The translations under genes and the position numbers were made by a program. The notes beneath the pieces are model-generated. The model made no database searches and had not been told where the DNA came from. It worked only from the letters and a program-made list of their open reading frames with translations. From positions 126,501 to 190,500 of the forward strand of contig CAJXJR010000002.1 of the NCBI GenBank assembly GCA_913055155.1: a stretch of DNA of 64,000 nt, read 5' to 3'. This stretch comes from an uncultured Erythrobacter sp. (lineage in GTDB: Bacteria > Pseudomonadota > Alphaproteobacteria > Sphingomonadales > Sphingomonadaceae). Positions 53,700 through 63,102 of this stretch are shown in pieces (positions within the stretch are counted from its first letter, which is position 1; each line of letters starts with the position of its first letter).

Positions 53700-53741
53700 C
53701 GATCCCTTCGGCAAGCTCGCGAGAGCCTTGTCGAAGGATCG
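53700..53741. repeat. REP-like imperfect palindrome
   Basis: This 42-base imperfect inverted repeat (CGATCC, TTCG and CAAG pair with CTTG, CGAA and GGATCG, with small bulges) lies in the 161-base gap between the NTF2-like and aldehyde dehydrogenase genes. It resembles the dispersed CTTCG-CAAG type repeats seen between genes of many proteobacteria. It may also reduce readthrough between the two genes. Confidence 0.6.
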
Positions 53742-53840
53742 CCTTTCCATCTAGGCAAGCGCCAGAGACACAAAGAAGTACAGCCCTCCGGCATGCTCAG
53801 GGTGAGCAAGGCGGGGGGGTTGGCCGCCAGAGGAAGTTCC

Positions 53841-55271
53841 ATGACCCAATACCCCAGCCTGCATATGATCATCGACGGCGAGAAGGTATCGGGCGGCGAC
53901 CGCCGCACCTTCGATGTCGTCAACCCCGTCACCGGCGAAACGCTGGCCGAGCTGCCGCTGGCCGACGCCGCCGACCTCGACCGCGCGCTGGACGTGGCGA
54001 AGAAGGGCTTTGCCATCTGGCGCCATTCCACCCCGCAGGAACGCGCCAGCGTGCTGCAGGGCGCGGCTCGCCTGCTGCTGGAGCGGGCCGACGACCTTGC
54101 CCGGATCGCCACGATGGAGGAAGGCAAGCCCTTCCCCGAGGCGAAGATCGAGCTGATGATGGTGGTCGGCTGGTTCAACTTTGCCGCCGGCGAATGCTCG
54201 CGCCTCTATGGCCGCGAACTGGTGCGCCCGGTGGGGCAGCGCTCCACCGTGCGGTGGGAGCCGGTCGGCCCGGTTGCTGCCTTCGCTCCGTGGAACTTCC
54301 CGCTTGGCAATCCCGGTCGCAAGCTGGGCGCGGCAATCGCGGCGGGCTGTTCGATCATCCTAAAGAGCGCCGAGGAAACCCCGGCTTCTGCCCTTGCCAT
54401 CCTGCAGGCGCTGCTGGATGCCGGATTGCCGAAGGAAGTGGGCCAGGCCGTGTTCGGCGTGCCGGACGAGGTGAGCCGCCACCTGCTGGGCTCGCCCATC
54501 ATTCGCAAGCTCAGCTTCACCGGGTCCACCGTGGTGGGCAAGCACCTGGCCAAGCTGGCGGCGGACAACATGATCCGCACCACCATGGAACTGGGCGGCC
54601 ACGGCCCGGTGCTGGTGTTCGACGATGTCGATGTCGATACCGTGCTGGCCACCGCCGCGCCGGGCAAGACGCGCAATGCCGGGCAGGTCTGCGTGTCCCC
54701 CACGCGCTTCATCGTGCAGGAAGACGTGTTCGAACGCTTCCGCGACGGCATGGCGGAACGGCTGGCGGCGACCAAGGTGGGCGATGGGCTGGAAGACGGC
54801 GTGCAGATGGGCCCGATGGCCAACCCGCGCCGTCCCGATGCCATGGAACGCTTCGTCGCCAATGCGCGCGAGAAGGGCGCGAAGGTGAACACCGGCGGTG
54901 AACGCATCGGCAACCAGGGTTATTTCTTCCAGCCGACCGTGCTGAGCGAAGTGCCGCTGGATGCGGACGTGATGAACGAGGAACCCTTCGGCCCGATGGC
55001 GCTGATCAATCCCTACCGCACGGAAGAGGACATGATCGCCGAGGCCAACCGCCTGCCCTATGGCCTGGCGGCCTACAGCTGGACCAACGACGTGCAGCGC
55101 CAGCGCCGACTGGCAGCAGAGATCGAGGCGGGCATGGTCGGCATCAACAGCCACATGATCGGCGGCGCCGACGCGCCGTTCGGCGGCGTGCAGTGGTCGG
55201 GCCACGGCAGCGAAGACGGCCCCGAGGGCGTAAAGGCCTGCATGGTGCTGAAGGCCTTGCACGAGGGCTAG
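53841..55271 (+). CDS. NAD(P)-dependent aldehyde dehydrogenase
   Basis: This is a 476-residue aldehyde dehydrogenase of the succinate-semialdehyde/vanillin type. Landmarks are FAPWNFPLGNPGRKLG (near 151-166), the nucleotide-binding FTGSTVVGKHLA, the general base in MELGGHGPV, and the catalytic cysteine in RNAGQVCVSPTRF. EEPFGPMALINPYRTEED follows. With an adjacent benzoylformate decarboxylase-like enzyme that would make an aromatic aldehyde, oxidation of that aldehyde to the acid is the likely role. The stretch 53680-53840 before it holds a REP-like palindrome. Confidence 0.92.
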   Translation: MTQYPSLHMIIDGEKVSGGDRRTFDVVNPVTGETLAELPLADAADLDRALDVAKKGFAIWRHSTPQERASVLQGAARLLLERADDLARIATMEEGKPFPEAKIELMMVVGWFNFAAGECSRLYGRELVRPVGQRSTVRWEPVGPVAAFAPWNFPLGNPGRKLGAAIAAGCSIILKSAEETPASALAILQALLDAGLPKEVGQAVFGVPDEVSRHLLGSPIIRKLSFTGSTVVGKHLAKLAADNMIRTTMELGGHGPVLVFDDVDVDTVLATAAPGKTRNAGQVCVSPTRFIVQEDVFERFRDGMAERLAATKVGDGLEDGVQMGPMANPRRPDAMERFVANAREKGAKVNTGGERIGNQGYFFQPTVLSEVPLDADVMNEEPFGPMALINPYRTEEDMIAEANRLPYGLAAYSWTNDVQRQRRLAAEIEAGMVGINSHMIGGADAPFGGVQWSGHGSEDGPEGVKACMVLKALHEG

Positions 55272-55307
55272 GAAAACAACAGGGCGCTTGACGGGAGAGA
55301 AGGGCGC

Positions 55308-56363
55308 ATGACAACCGAACTGAAGACCGGCGGGCAGCACGGCTACCTGCGCATCGCCACCGAAGAGGCTTTCGCAACCGAGGAACAGCTGGATGCGATC
55401 CTGCGGCTGGTGAAGGAAGGCCGCGCCGACAAGGGCACCGTCTCGCTGTGGGGGTTCTATGGCACGAGCCCCAGCGAGCGCACCACCTTCATCCGCGAAC
55501 GGCTGCTCGACCTTGGCGAATTGCGCCTTGCCGCGATGGACGAGGCCGGGATCGACAAGGCGGTGCTGGCGCTGACCAGCCCCGGCGTGCAGTCGATGTT
55601 CGACCTCGACGAAGCGCGCGGCATCGCAGCGCGTGCCAACGATCACCTAGCCGCGGCTTGCGAGCGCCACTCGGATCGTTTCATCGGCATGACCGCGATC
55701 TGCCCGCAGGACGCCGAATGGTCGGCGCAGGAGCTGAAGCGCGGCAAGGAAGAGCTGGGCTTCGTGGGCGTGCAGGTGAACAGCCACACCCACGGCCACT
55801 ACCTGGACGAGGAGCAGTTCGACCCGATCCTGCGCGCCTGCGCGGACATGGACATCCCGCTGTATATCCACCCGCAGGGCCCGCCCGACGAAATGATCGG
55901 CGGCATGGTGGAGGCAGGCCTGGAAGGCGCGATCTTCGGCTTCGCGGTGGAAACCAGCTATCACGCGCTGCGCCTGCTGACGACCGGCGTGTTCGACCGC
56001 TATCCTTCATTGAAGCTGGTGCTGGGCCACGGCTGCGAAGGCCTGCCGTTCTGGATCGACCGCTTCAACTACATGTTCAACGCCGGCGTTCGCTCACAGC
56101 GGTATGACCGGCTGAAGCCGCTGCAGCACAGCCTGCACCATTACCTGCGCACCAACGTGTGGGGCACCAATTCCGGCCTGCCCAGCCCGGCTAGCATCAA
56201 GCTGATGATGGAAGTGATGGGCGAGGACCGGGTCCTCTATGCCATGGACTATCCCTACCAGTACGTGCCCGACGAGGTGCGCCTGCTGGACGCGATTGAC
56301 ATTTCGCCGGAACAGAAGGTCAAGTTTTTCCAGACCAATGCCGAGGCGCTGTTCGGCCTATGA
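55308..56363 (+). CDS. ligW: LigW-like 5-carboxyvanillate decarboxylase (amidohydrolase family)
   Basis: This is a 351-residue amidohydrolase-fold decarboxylase. It aligns throughout with LigW of Sphingobium SYK-6 as I recall it, with the same numbering of functional residues: metal ligands Glu19, His188 and Asp314, plus Arg58 and His241. Motifs are GYLRIATEEAFAT, NSHTHGHYLDEEQFDPI, LYIHPQGPPDEMI and YAMDYPYQYV. LigW removes CO2 from 5-carboxyvanillate to give vanillate in biphenyl lignin breakdown. The upstream enzymes LigX, LigZ and LigY are not in the window. Gamma-resorcylate decarboxylase is a related alternative. Confidence 0.85.
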   Translation: MTTELKTGGQHGYLRIATEEAFATEEQLDAILRLVKEGRADKGTVSLWGFYGTSPSERTTFIRERLLDLGELRLAAMDEAGIDKAVLALTSPGVQSMFDLDEARGIAARANDHLAAACERHSDRFIGMTAICPQDAEWSAQELKRGKEELGFVGVQVNSHTHGHYLDEEQFDPILRACADMDIPLYIHPQGPPDEMIGGMVEAGLEGAIFGFAVETSYHALRLLTTGVFDRYPSLKLVLGHGCEGLPFWIDRFNYMFNAGVRSQRYDRLKPLQHSLHHYLRTNVWGTNSGLPSPASIKLMMEVMGEDRVLYAMDYPYQYVPDEVRLLDAIDISPEQKVKFFQTNAEALFGL

Positions 56364-56373
56364 GCCCAAGAAG

Positions 56374-57387
56374 ATGAGCAGGGCGCAGGATGAACTGCGG
56401 GCGCTGATCGGTTCCTACTGGAAGCCGCAGATGGCGGTGGCGGCTGCAAGGCTTGGGCTGGCCGATGCGATGGGGGACGAGCCGCAAGCCGCCGGGGCGA
56501 TTGCCGAGGCGATCGGCGCTGACGGTGAAGCCCTCGCCCGCTTCCTGCGGGCGCTGGCCTCGATCGGGCTGGTGGTGGATCATGGTGCCGGGCAATTCTC
56601 GCTCACCGAAGCGGGAAAGCGGCTGTGCGCCGACCATCCCGAAAGCCTCAGAGGCATGGCGCTGCACGTCGGGACGCAGCTGATGCCCGCTTTCGCCCAG
56701 CTGCACGACTGCGTGCGGATGGGCAAGCCGCCCGCCGATATCCGCTACGGTCCCGATGGCTTTGCCGACCTCAACGATGATCCGGCAGCTGCCGCCGTGT
56801 TCAACCAGGCCATGGTCGACAACTCGTGCCGCTTCGTGGCCGAGGCCGCGGCGGCCTACGACTTCACCCGGTTCGGCACCATCATGGACGTTGGCGGCGG
56901 CTATGGCGCAGTGCTGGCAGGGCTGCTGCAAGCCGCGCCAGATGCAAAGGGCTGCGTGCTCGACATGGCCCATGCCCGCGAGGGGGCCGAGGCCTACTTC
57001 GCAGCGGAAGGCGTGGCAGACCGTGCGCGCTTCGTCACCGCCAGCTTTTTCGACCCGCTGCCCGAACCAGCCGATTGCTACGTACTCAAGTATATCCTGC
57101 ACGACTGGGCGGAGGAGCCCGCCCGCCAGATCGTGCAACGCGTGGGCGAAGCCGCGCGGCAATCGGGCGGCACCGTCGTGCTGATCGAAAAGCTGATGCC
57201 AGAGCAGGTTCAGGCCGACCCCGACCATGCCATTGCCCTTTATGGCGACATGACCATGATGCTGTGGGACGGACGCGAGCGAACCCGCGCGCAGTTTGCA
57301 GAATTGCTGGCCCATGGCGGATTGGCTTTGACACACACGCTGGCGCTGTCAGACAATCACCACGTGATCGAGGCCAAGCCTGCATGA
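56374..57387 (+). CDS. SAM-dependent O-methyltransferase-like protein
   Basis: This is a 337-residue protein of the plant-type O-methyltransferase family (PF00891): an N-terminal winged-helix dimerisation domain (about 10-95, LIGSYWKPQMAVAAARLGLAD), a SAM motif MDVGGGYGAVLAGLL (near 171-185), and the general base in KYILHDWAEEPA. It starts ten bases after the LigW-like stop. Methylation inside a catabolic cluster is unexpected. It may instead act on a phenol during export, or run as a tetrahydrofolate-independent methyl exchange. Substrate is unknown. Confidence 0.83.
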   Translation: MSRAQDELRALIGSYWKPQMAVAAARLGLADAMGDEPQAAGAIAEAIGADGEALARFLRALASIGLVVDHGAGQFSLTEAGKRLCADHPESLRGMALHVGTQLMPAFAQLHDCVRMGKPPADIRYGPDGFADLNDDPAAAAVFNQAMVDNSCRFVAEAAAAYDFTRFGTIMDVGGGYGAVLAGLLQAAPDAKGCVLDMAHAREGAEAYFAAEGVADRARFVTASFFDPLPEPADCYVLKYILHDWAEEPARQIVQRVGEAARQSGGTVVLIEKLMPEQVQADPDHAIALYGDMTMMLWDGRERTRAQFAELLAHGGLALTHTLALSDNHHVIEAKPA

Positions 57388-57418
57388 ACGATCATTCTAC
57401 CGGGAGAGGCCAAAGGCC

Positions 57419-59104
57419 ATGAGCGACAGCACTTCGTCCGCCCCGCCAGCTGCGGGTTCAGCGCCCGGCGCACCACTGACGCCGGCGTCCCCTGACGGCG
57501 CCGGGGCCGATAATCGCATCAGCCGCTATGGCTGGCATGCCATCATATTGATGAGCAGCGCACAGATGATGAGCCTGCTCGACCGGCAGATCCTCTCGAT
57601 CCTCGCCAACGATATCCGCACCGACCTTGGCATCGGCGATGCCGAAATGGGGCTGCTCTACGGCACCGTTTTCGCGCTGTTCTATGCGTTGTTCTCGCTG
57701 CCGCTGGGGCGGCTGGTGGACGGCTGGGTGCGCACGAAACTGCTGGCGATCTGCCTGGGGGCGTGGAGCTTCTTTGCCGGGCTTGCGGCTTTCGCGCAGG
57801 GCTTCACCCTGCTGGCGATCTCGCGCATCGGCGTGGGCATCGGCGAAGGCGCGACGCAGCCGGCGGCCAATTCGATCCTGTTCGACAGCCTGCCCAAGAG
57901 CCGCCGCGGTATCGCCATGGGCGGGCTTGGCGTGGGCCTCGCGCTCGGCCTGGGGCTTTCCATGGCGCTGGGCGGCATCGTCGCCGAGTGGTGGGACCTG
58001 CGCTATGCCGATGGCGGCGCACCGCTGGGTTTCAGCGGCTGGCAGTTCGCCTTCCTCGTCGCTTCCCTGCCCGGCTTTCCGCTGGCCTGGCTGATCTACA
58101 AGCTGCGCGAACCGGAGCGCGGCGAGATGGACGGCATCACTTCGAAAAAGGACCCCGCTCCGTTCAAGGCCAGCGCCGGCGTGCTGGGCGCAGTGACGCC
58201 GGGCAGCAACTGGTTCTTCCTCTGGCGCCGCGATGCCGGCAGTCGGCAATGGACGATCAACCTGGTCGGCCTGGCCCTGATAGTCGGCTTCTGCGCGGTG
58301 ATGGTGCAAGTGACGGGTACCTTCTCGCCGCGCCCGCCGCTCGATTTCGGCAGCTTCACGCTCAATCCGCACGTGTTGCAGTGGGCTGTGGTGGGCTTCG
58401 GTGCCTTTGTGGTGCTGAACCTGTTCCAGAGCTTCAAGCTGACCGACATGCCCACCTTCCACGTAGCGCTGAACCCCTCGCTGATCCTGCTGATGGTGGT
58501 GGGCGGCCTGCAGACCGCCATCAACTACGGCATCATGGGCTTCACTCCCTCGCTGCTGATCCGCCACTTCGAGCTCTCGACGGCAGAGGCGGGCGTCCAG
58601 TTCGGCCTCCTGTCCGCCCTGCTCGCCACCATCGGCGCGGTGGTGGCTGGGCCGCTCACGGACTTCCTCGGCAAGAAGCTGGGCGGACGCGGCATGATCG
58701 TGCTGGTGCTGCTGTCGCTGGGCATTTCGCCTTTCTTCGGCATCTGGACCTTCAGCGCCGAGACCACGACCGATTTCTACCTGCGCTACGTCATCTACAG
58801 CCTGATCCTGACGCTGTGGTTGCCGCCGATCTACACGCTGATCCTGGGGCTGGTGCTGCCGCGCATGCGCGGGATCATCTTCTCGACCTATCTCATCATC
58901 ATGACCCTGCTGGGCCAGGGCCTTGGCCCTTACGTAGTGGGCATCGTTTCCGACAGGAACGGCGGCGACCTGGCAAGCGCCATCATCAGCATCAACTGGG
59001 TAGCACCCGTCATCGTGCTGCTGCTGGTGATCGTGCTGCTGCGCTATCGCGGCGACGAAGACGGCGTGCTGGGCCGGGCGCGCAAGGGCGGAGAGGAGGT
59101 TTGA
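57419..59104 (+). CDS. MFS transporter, second in catabolic cluster
   Basis: This is a 561-residue major facilitator, larger than usual because of a polar Pro/Ala-rich N-terminal tail (about 1-35) and a long central loop (about 235-280, SKKDPAPFKASAGVLG). Motif A lies in SLPLGRLVDGWVRTKLLA (about 98-115) and DRQILSILAND is in helix one. It resembles the spinster-like transporters frequent in sphingomonad aromatic degradation clusters. It follows the methyltransferase by 31 bases and precedes the ThDP enzyme by four. Confidence 0.88.
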   Translation: MSDSTSSAPPAAGSAPGAPLTPASPDGAGADNRISRYGWHAIILMSSAQMMSLLDRQILSILANDIRTDLGIGDAEMGLLYGTVFALFYALFSLPLGRLVDGWVRTKLLAICLGAWSFFAGLAAFAQGFTLLAISRIGVGIGEGATQPAANSILFDSLPKSRRGIAMGGLGVGLALGLGLSMALGGIVAEWWDLRYADGGAPLGFSGWQFAFLVASLPGFPLAWLIYKLREPERGEMDGITSKKDPAPFKASAGVLGAVTPGSNWFFLWRRDAGSRQWTINLVGLALIVGFCAVMVQVTGTFSPRPPLDFGSFTLNPHVLQWAVVGFGAFVVLNLFQSFKLTDMPTFHVALNPSLILLMVVGGLQTAINYGIMGFTPSLLIRHFELSTAEAGVQFGLLSALLATIGAVVAGPLTDFLGKKLGGRGMIVLVLLSLGISPFFGIWTFSAETTTDFYLRYVIYSLILTLWLPPIYTLILGLVLPRMRGIIFSTYLIIMTLLGQGLGPYVVGIVSDRNGGDLASAIISINWVAPVIVLLLVIVLLRYRGDEDGVLGRARKGGEEV

Positions 59105-59108
59105 TCCC

Positions 59109-60680
59109 ATGACCAACGTGCGTGAAGCAGCCTTCACGATATTCGAACATTTCGGCGTCGACCGGTTGTTCGGCAACCCTGGTTCCACCGAACTGCCGAT
59201 GCTCAAGGGCATGCCCTTTCCCTACGTCATGGGCCTGAACGAGGCCGTGGTGATGGGCATGGCCGATGGCTATGCCCGCGCATCGCGCGAGCCAGCCCTC
59301 GTCAACCTGCACAGCGCGGCCGGCACCGGCCATTCGCTGGGCAACCTATTCACGGCGTGGAAGAACAACGCGCCGATCGTGGTGACGGCAGGGCAGCAGG
59401 CCCGCTCCATCCTGCCCTACGATCCCTTCCTCTATGCCGAACGCCCCAGCGAATTCCCGCGGCCTTACGTGAAGTTCGCGATAGAGCCCGCGCGCGCCGA
59501 GGACGTGCCGCTGGCGTTGATCCGCGCCTTCGTCACCGCCCTGACCCCGCCGATGGGTCCGGTCTTCGTGTCCATCCCGGTGGATGACTGGGAACGGGAA
59601 TGCGACATGCCCGCCCTGCCCGAACTGACGCTGGAGACCGAACCCAGCGACCACGGACTGGAACGGATCGCGGCCATGCTGCTGGGGGCGAAGAAGCCGG
59701 CGATGGTGATCGGCACCGGGCTGGCCAATGCCGGCGGATGGCACCACGGCATCGCCCTGGCGGAGCGTGCCGGGCTGCCGGTCTACGCCGCGCCCTATGC
59801 CGCGCGCGAGACTTTCCCGGAGGACCATCCGCAGTTCGCCGGTTTCCTCAACGCCTGGCGCGACCAGATCCGCGCCGCACTTGACCCACATGACGCAATC
59901 CTCGTCGTCGGCGCACCGGTGTTCACCTACCACGTGGAAGGCAGCGGTCCGCACTGGCCCGAACACGCGCAGCTGATGGCGCTGAGCGACGATCCGCAGC
60001 ACCTGGCGAACCTGCCCGGCGGCGGGGGCGTGCTGGGCAATCCCGCCACCGGGCTCGTGCGCCTGGCGGACATTATCGGCCGCACGCTGGATCATCCGGC
60101 ACCGGCCTACACCGGCCCCACCCACCAGTTGATCGACCCGCCGGCTGAGATGACGGCGGCCTACGTGCTCAAGCGCATTGCCGCGCTGCGCCCGGACGGG
60201 GCGATCGTGGTGGAGGAATCGCCCACCGCGCGCGGGCCCGAACACGTCACCCTGCCGATCGTGCGCGAGGGTGGCTTCTACTCCTGCGCAAGCGGAGGGC
60301 TGGGCTATTCTCTGCCCGGCGCGCTGGGCGTGTGCATGCACGAGCAAGCAGGCGGGCGGCGCGACAAGGTAATCGCCGTGCTGGGTGACGGCGCATCGAT
60401 GTATACGATCCAGGGCCTATTCACCGCCTTCCAGGAAGGTCTGCCGGTCAGCTTCGTCATCATGAACAACTCGGCCTATGCCGCGCTGACCGGTTTTTCC
60501 GGCGAATTCGGCATGAACCACGTGCCCGGCTGCGATCTCACCGGCCTCGATTTCGTAAAGATCGCGGAAGGCCACGGCGTGGCGGGCTTGCGGGTCGACA
60601 GGACAGCGGATCTAGATGCCGCGCTGGAGTGGAGCTTCGATACGCAAGAGCCAACGCTGCTGGACTTGCGCATCGCCTGA
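59109..60680 (+). CDS. mdlC: Benzoylformate decarboxylase-like ThDP enzyme
   Basis: This is a 523-residue thiamine diphosphate enzyme. FGNPGSTELPMLK (Ser26), NEAVV (Glu45, cofactor activation) and NLHSAAGTGHSLG (His68) match the catalytic set of Pseudomonas benzoylformate decarboxylase (Ser26, Glu47, His70), shifted by two. GDGASMYTIQGLFTAFQEGLPVSFVIMNN holds the ThDP-binding GDG...NN, cited here in parts. Acetolactate synthase is less likely because these active-site residues differ. Expected reaction: aryl glyoxylate to aldehyde plus CO2, feeding the aldehyde dehydrogenase upstream. It is the last gene of the run. Confidence 0.85.
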   Translation: MTNVREAAFTIFEHFGVDRLFGNPGSTELPMLKGMPFPYVMGLNEAVVMGMADGYARASREPALVNLHSAAGTGHSLGNLFTAWKNNAPIVVTAGQQARSILPYDPFLYAERPSEFPRPYVKFAIEPARAEDVPLALIRAFVTALTPPMGPVFVSIPVDDWERECDMPALPELTLETEPSDHGLERIAAMLLGAKKPAMVIGTGLANAGGWHHGIALAERAGLPVYAAPYAARETFPEDHPQFAGFLNAWRDQIRAALDPHDAILVVGAPVFTYHVEGSGPHWPEHAQLMALSDDPQHLANLPGGGGVLGNPATGLVRLADIIGRTLDHPAPAYTGPTHQLIDPPAEMTAAYVLKRIAALRPDGAIVVEESPTARGPEHVTLPIVREGGFYSCASGGLGYSLPGALGVCMHEQAGGRRDKVIAVLGDGASMYTIQGLFTAFQEGLPVSFVIMNNSAYAALTGFSGEFGMNHVPGCDLTGLDFVKIAEGHGVAGLRVDRTADLDAALEWSFDTQEPTLLDLRIA

Positions 60681-60861
60681 AAACCGCCAAGCGTACCTCG
60701 GTGAAGGGACCACTGCGCATCACGAATCGCTCGGGATGACGATGTGCTCGCTCCTAGGTCAGCTAGCTTGCGAGCGCTTCAACATCATAGCAAAAGCAGG
60801 ATCAGTCCAAACGCAGCACGCAGTTGGAATTCGGTTGAATCTCTCAACTCTTGAGCGTGGT

Positions 60862-63012
60862 TCAGCGCTTGTTTTCGGATCCTACGATATCAGCCAGTGG
60901 CTGCAAGCCATCACCATATTTCCGCCAGCGTTCGACAGCATCTTTGTAGATAGGCTTTCTAACCTGAGCCACACTAGCGGTCTTTACCGGACGTCGGGAT
61001 GTATGGAATTCAAGGCAGCTGGGATCCCAATCCAGACCGATGAAATCAATCATCTGGCGGGCTTCCTTTTCGGTATCGGCAACGACGTCCTCGTATTTGA
61101 CGGTCAGCATCGTACCCTTGGGCAGCACCTTCTGCCAATGCGCCATCAAATCGGCGTAACGCCGGTAATAGCGTCCCAACTCACCAAGGTCATAGCTGTG
61201 AGGCATGTCGTCCTTGAACAGCTTCGTGAAGGCTGAAAGGCACGTATCCATGGGATTGCGCTGCGTGTTGATGATCTTCGCGTTCGGGAAAACAATGTTG
61301 ATCAGTCCGCAGAAGAAGTAATTGGTGAGGAGCTTGTCAGTGATCCGCAGCTTGTTTCCCGCGCCCGTAGAGATGGCCTCAAGATACTTCTGCGCCAAGA
61401 GCGCGTATTGGCGTTCGTCGAGCTCAGCGACCATATCCGGATAAGTGGACAACGAGGGGAACCGATCGCGCAGCTGATGCAGCGAGCGGCTGAAGTGCTT
61501 TACTTCGCCAGCACCATGAACTGCGGGATGAGCCGAGATGATCTGTTCTACAAGCGTCGAGCCGGAGCGCGGCATGCCAACGATGAAGACCAGGCGATCG
61601 GTATCATTTCCTGCAAACGGCCTATCCTTGAAAAGCTTTGCTGGAAAAGCTTTCTTGATATCGGAAAAGAACTTGCGGGAATCTGCTTCACTATAGGTCA
61701 GCGTGGCGCGTTTGAGCTTACCGCCTGTCACGTAGTGCTCGAGCGCCTCTTCCTTCTTGCCATTATCGTCGAGCGCTTTGGCGTAAGCGTAGTGAAGCGG
61801 AATATTGCGCTCGGGTGAATTTTCGTCCGCATTTTCCATCAATTCGCCGAGCTTCTTGTAGAGCTCAGGTTCTTTGGAAAAATCCACCAAGTCATTTAGA
61901 GTCGCATAGGCCCCGTACATTTTGTCGTCGAGCTCGATAGCCTTCATAACTTGCTCGCGGGCTTCGTCGAGACGACCAAGCGACTTCAGAGCAACACCGT
62001 AAAAGTTTCGGAACTCTGCGCTCTCCGGCGATAATTCGACCGCTTTTTCGATAAGTTTAAGCGCCTGCTGATAGCGATCACGATCATGCATCAGCTGCCC
62101 AAGGACGAAATGCGCTTCAGCATTTTCGCGATCGTCGTGCAGGACCATACGACACGCTTGCTCTGCAGCTTCGTAATTGCCACGCTTGAGCTGTATCCGC
62201 GCCGTGAGCAAAAGGGTCTTCGGATTGCGGGGCTCAAAACGGAGAACTTCGGTCATCTGCCGCAAAGCTTCGACATCGTTGCCCTCATAATGAAGCAGCA
62301 TGCCGAGATTGTTGTAGGCATCGACGTAGCGAGGTTTCTGCTGGATCGCCTTCCTGAGCGCGTGTTGCGCCTGGTCAATTTTGCGTTGTTCGCGCAGAAG
62401 AGTGCCAAGGTTGTTGTACGCTTCAGGATAGACCTCGCGGATGGCCAGTGCCTCCTGGTAAGCCTTGACCGCTTCGTCTCGCTCGCCGATCAGGCGGAGC
62501 GAGTTGCCAAGATTGTTGTAGGCCTCGGCAAATGAAGGATTGGTTTGCAGCGCTTTGCGATAGCAGGCGCAGGCCTCCTCAAATTCCTTCTTCTCGTAAT
62601 GCACGATCCCGAGGTTGTTCAGCGCTTGGCTATTCTTGGGATCAAGTTTTATTGCATTCTCAAGGGCCTTTTGAGCCTCTTCCAGCTCACCGGCACCGCG
62701 CTGGATCTCTCCGAGATTGGAATAGTAGCTGGGATTCTCCGGAAACAATTCGATGGCCTTCTTAATACTGGCCACTCCCTCGTCATGCTTACCTTGTGCA
62801 TGCAGCGCAACACCGAGAATATTATGAGCGTCAGCAAGTGCGGGTTTGTGCTTGATGATTTGGCGGCAAACACGTTCCGCCTGAACATATTTGCCGCGCT
62901 CGAAAAGTTTGCCGGCCATATCCAGCGCCTGGGGCTCAGTCATCTTTTGTGAGCCTTTCTGGACGCGCTCGATCATTTCATCGGTCGCTACGGTCTTATT
63001 CTTCTGGGCCAT
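60862..63012 (-). CDS. TPR-repeat sulfotransferase family protein
   Basis: This is a 716-residue protein. Residues about 25-420 are tetratricopeptide repeats with the recurrent AYNNLG pattern. A sulfotransferase domain follows (about 455-700). Its PAPS-binding loop is FIVGMPRSGSTLVEQII, and a conserved TQRNPMDTCLSAF site binds the 3'-phosphate. It has no signal peptide. Codon use is visibly less GC-rich than in neighbours, which suggests transfer. Similar genes occur near glycan or surface structures; the target of sulfation is unknown. The gap 60681-60861 before the catabolic cluster shows nothing I recognise. Confidence 0.88.
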   Translation of the reverse strand: MAQKNKTVATDEMIERVQKGSQKMTEPQALDMAGKLFERGKYVQAERVCRQIIKHKPALADAHNILGVALHAQGKHDEGVASIKKAIELFPENPSYYSNLGEIQRGAGELEEAQKALENAIKLDPKNSQALNNLGIVHYEKKEFEEACACYRKALQTNPSFAEAYNNLGNSLRLIGERDEAVKAYQEALAIREVYPEAYNNLGTLLREQRKIDQAQHALRKAIQQKPRYVDAYNNLGMLLHYEGNDVEALRQMTEVLRFEPRNPKTLLLTARIQLKRGNYEAAEQACRMVLHDDRENAEAHFVLGQLMHDRDRYQQALKLIEKAVELSPESAEFRNFYGVALKSLGRLDEAREQVMKAIELDDKMYGAYATLNDLVDFSKEPELYKKLGELMENADENSPERNIPLHYAYAKALDDNGKKEEALEHYVTGGKLKRATLTYSEADSRKFFSDIKKAFPAKLFKDRPFAGNDTDRLVFIVGMPRSGSTLVEQIISAHPAVHGAGEVKHFSRSLHQLRDRFPSLSTYPDMVAELDERQYALLAQKYLEAISTGAGNKLRITDKLLTNYFFCGLINIVFPNAKIINTQRNPMDTCLSAFTKLFKDDMPHSYDLGELGRYYRRYADLMAHWQKVLPKGTMLTVKYEDVVADTEKEARQMIDFIGLDWDPSCLEFHTSRRPVKTASVAQVRKPIYKDAVERWRKYGDGLQPLADIVGSENKR

Positions 63013-63054
63013 CCAAGATCCAATGTCGGGAATTTGTATTGTCTAGAGACGACA

Positions 63055-63082
63055 AAGGGGAGGATCGCTCCTCCCCTTTGCC
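63055..63082 (-). terminator. Strong hairpin terminator after the OmpA-family gene
   Basis: A perfect 12-bp stem (63055-63066 with 63071-63082) around a TCGC loop lies 20 bases beyond the OmpA-family stop. AAAGGGGAGGA pairs with TCCTCCCCTTT. On the minus strand the stem ends in CCCCTTTG with only three T residues, so it is a plausible intrinsic terminator but with a short U-tract. Confidence 0.75.
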
Positions 63083-63102
63083 TTGGTCGGTTTGGAACCC
63101 AC

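Noticed and set aside
59109-60680. Acetolactate synthase large subunit
   Set aside because: Ser26, Glu45 and His68 and the overall pattern match benzoylformate decarboxylase, and no small regulatory subunit follows.
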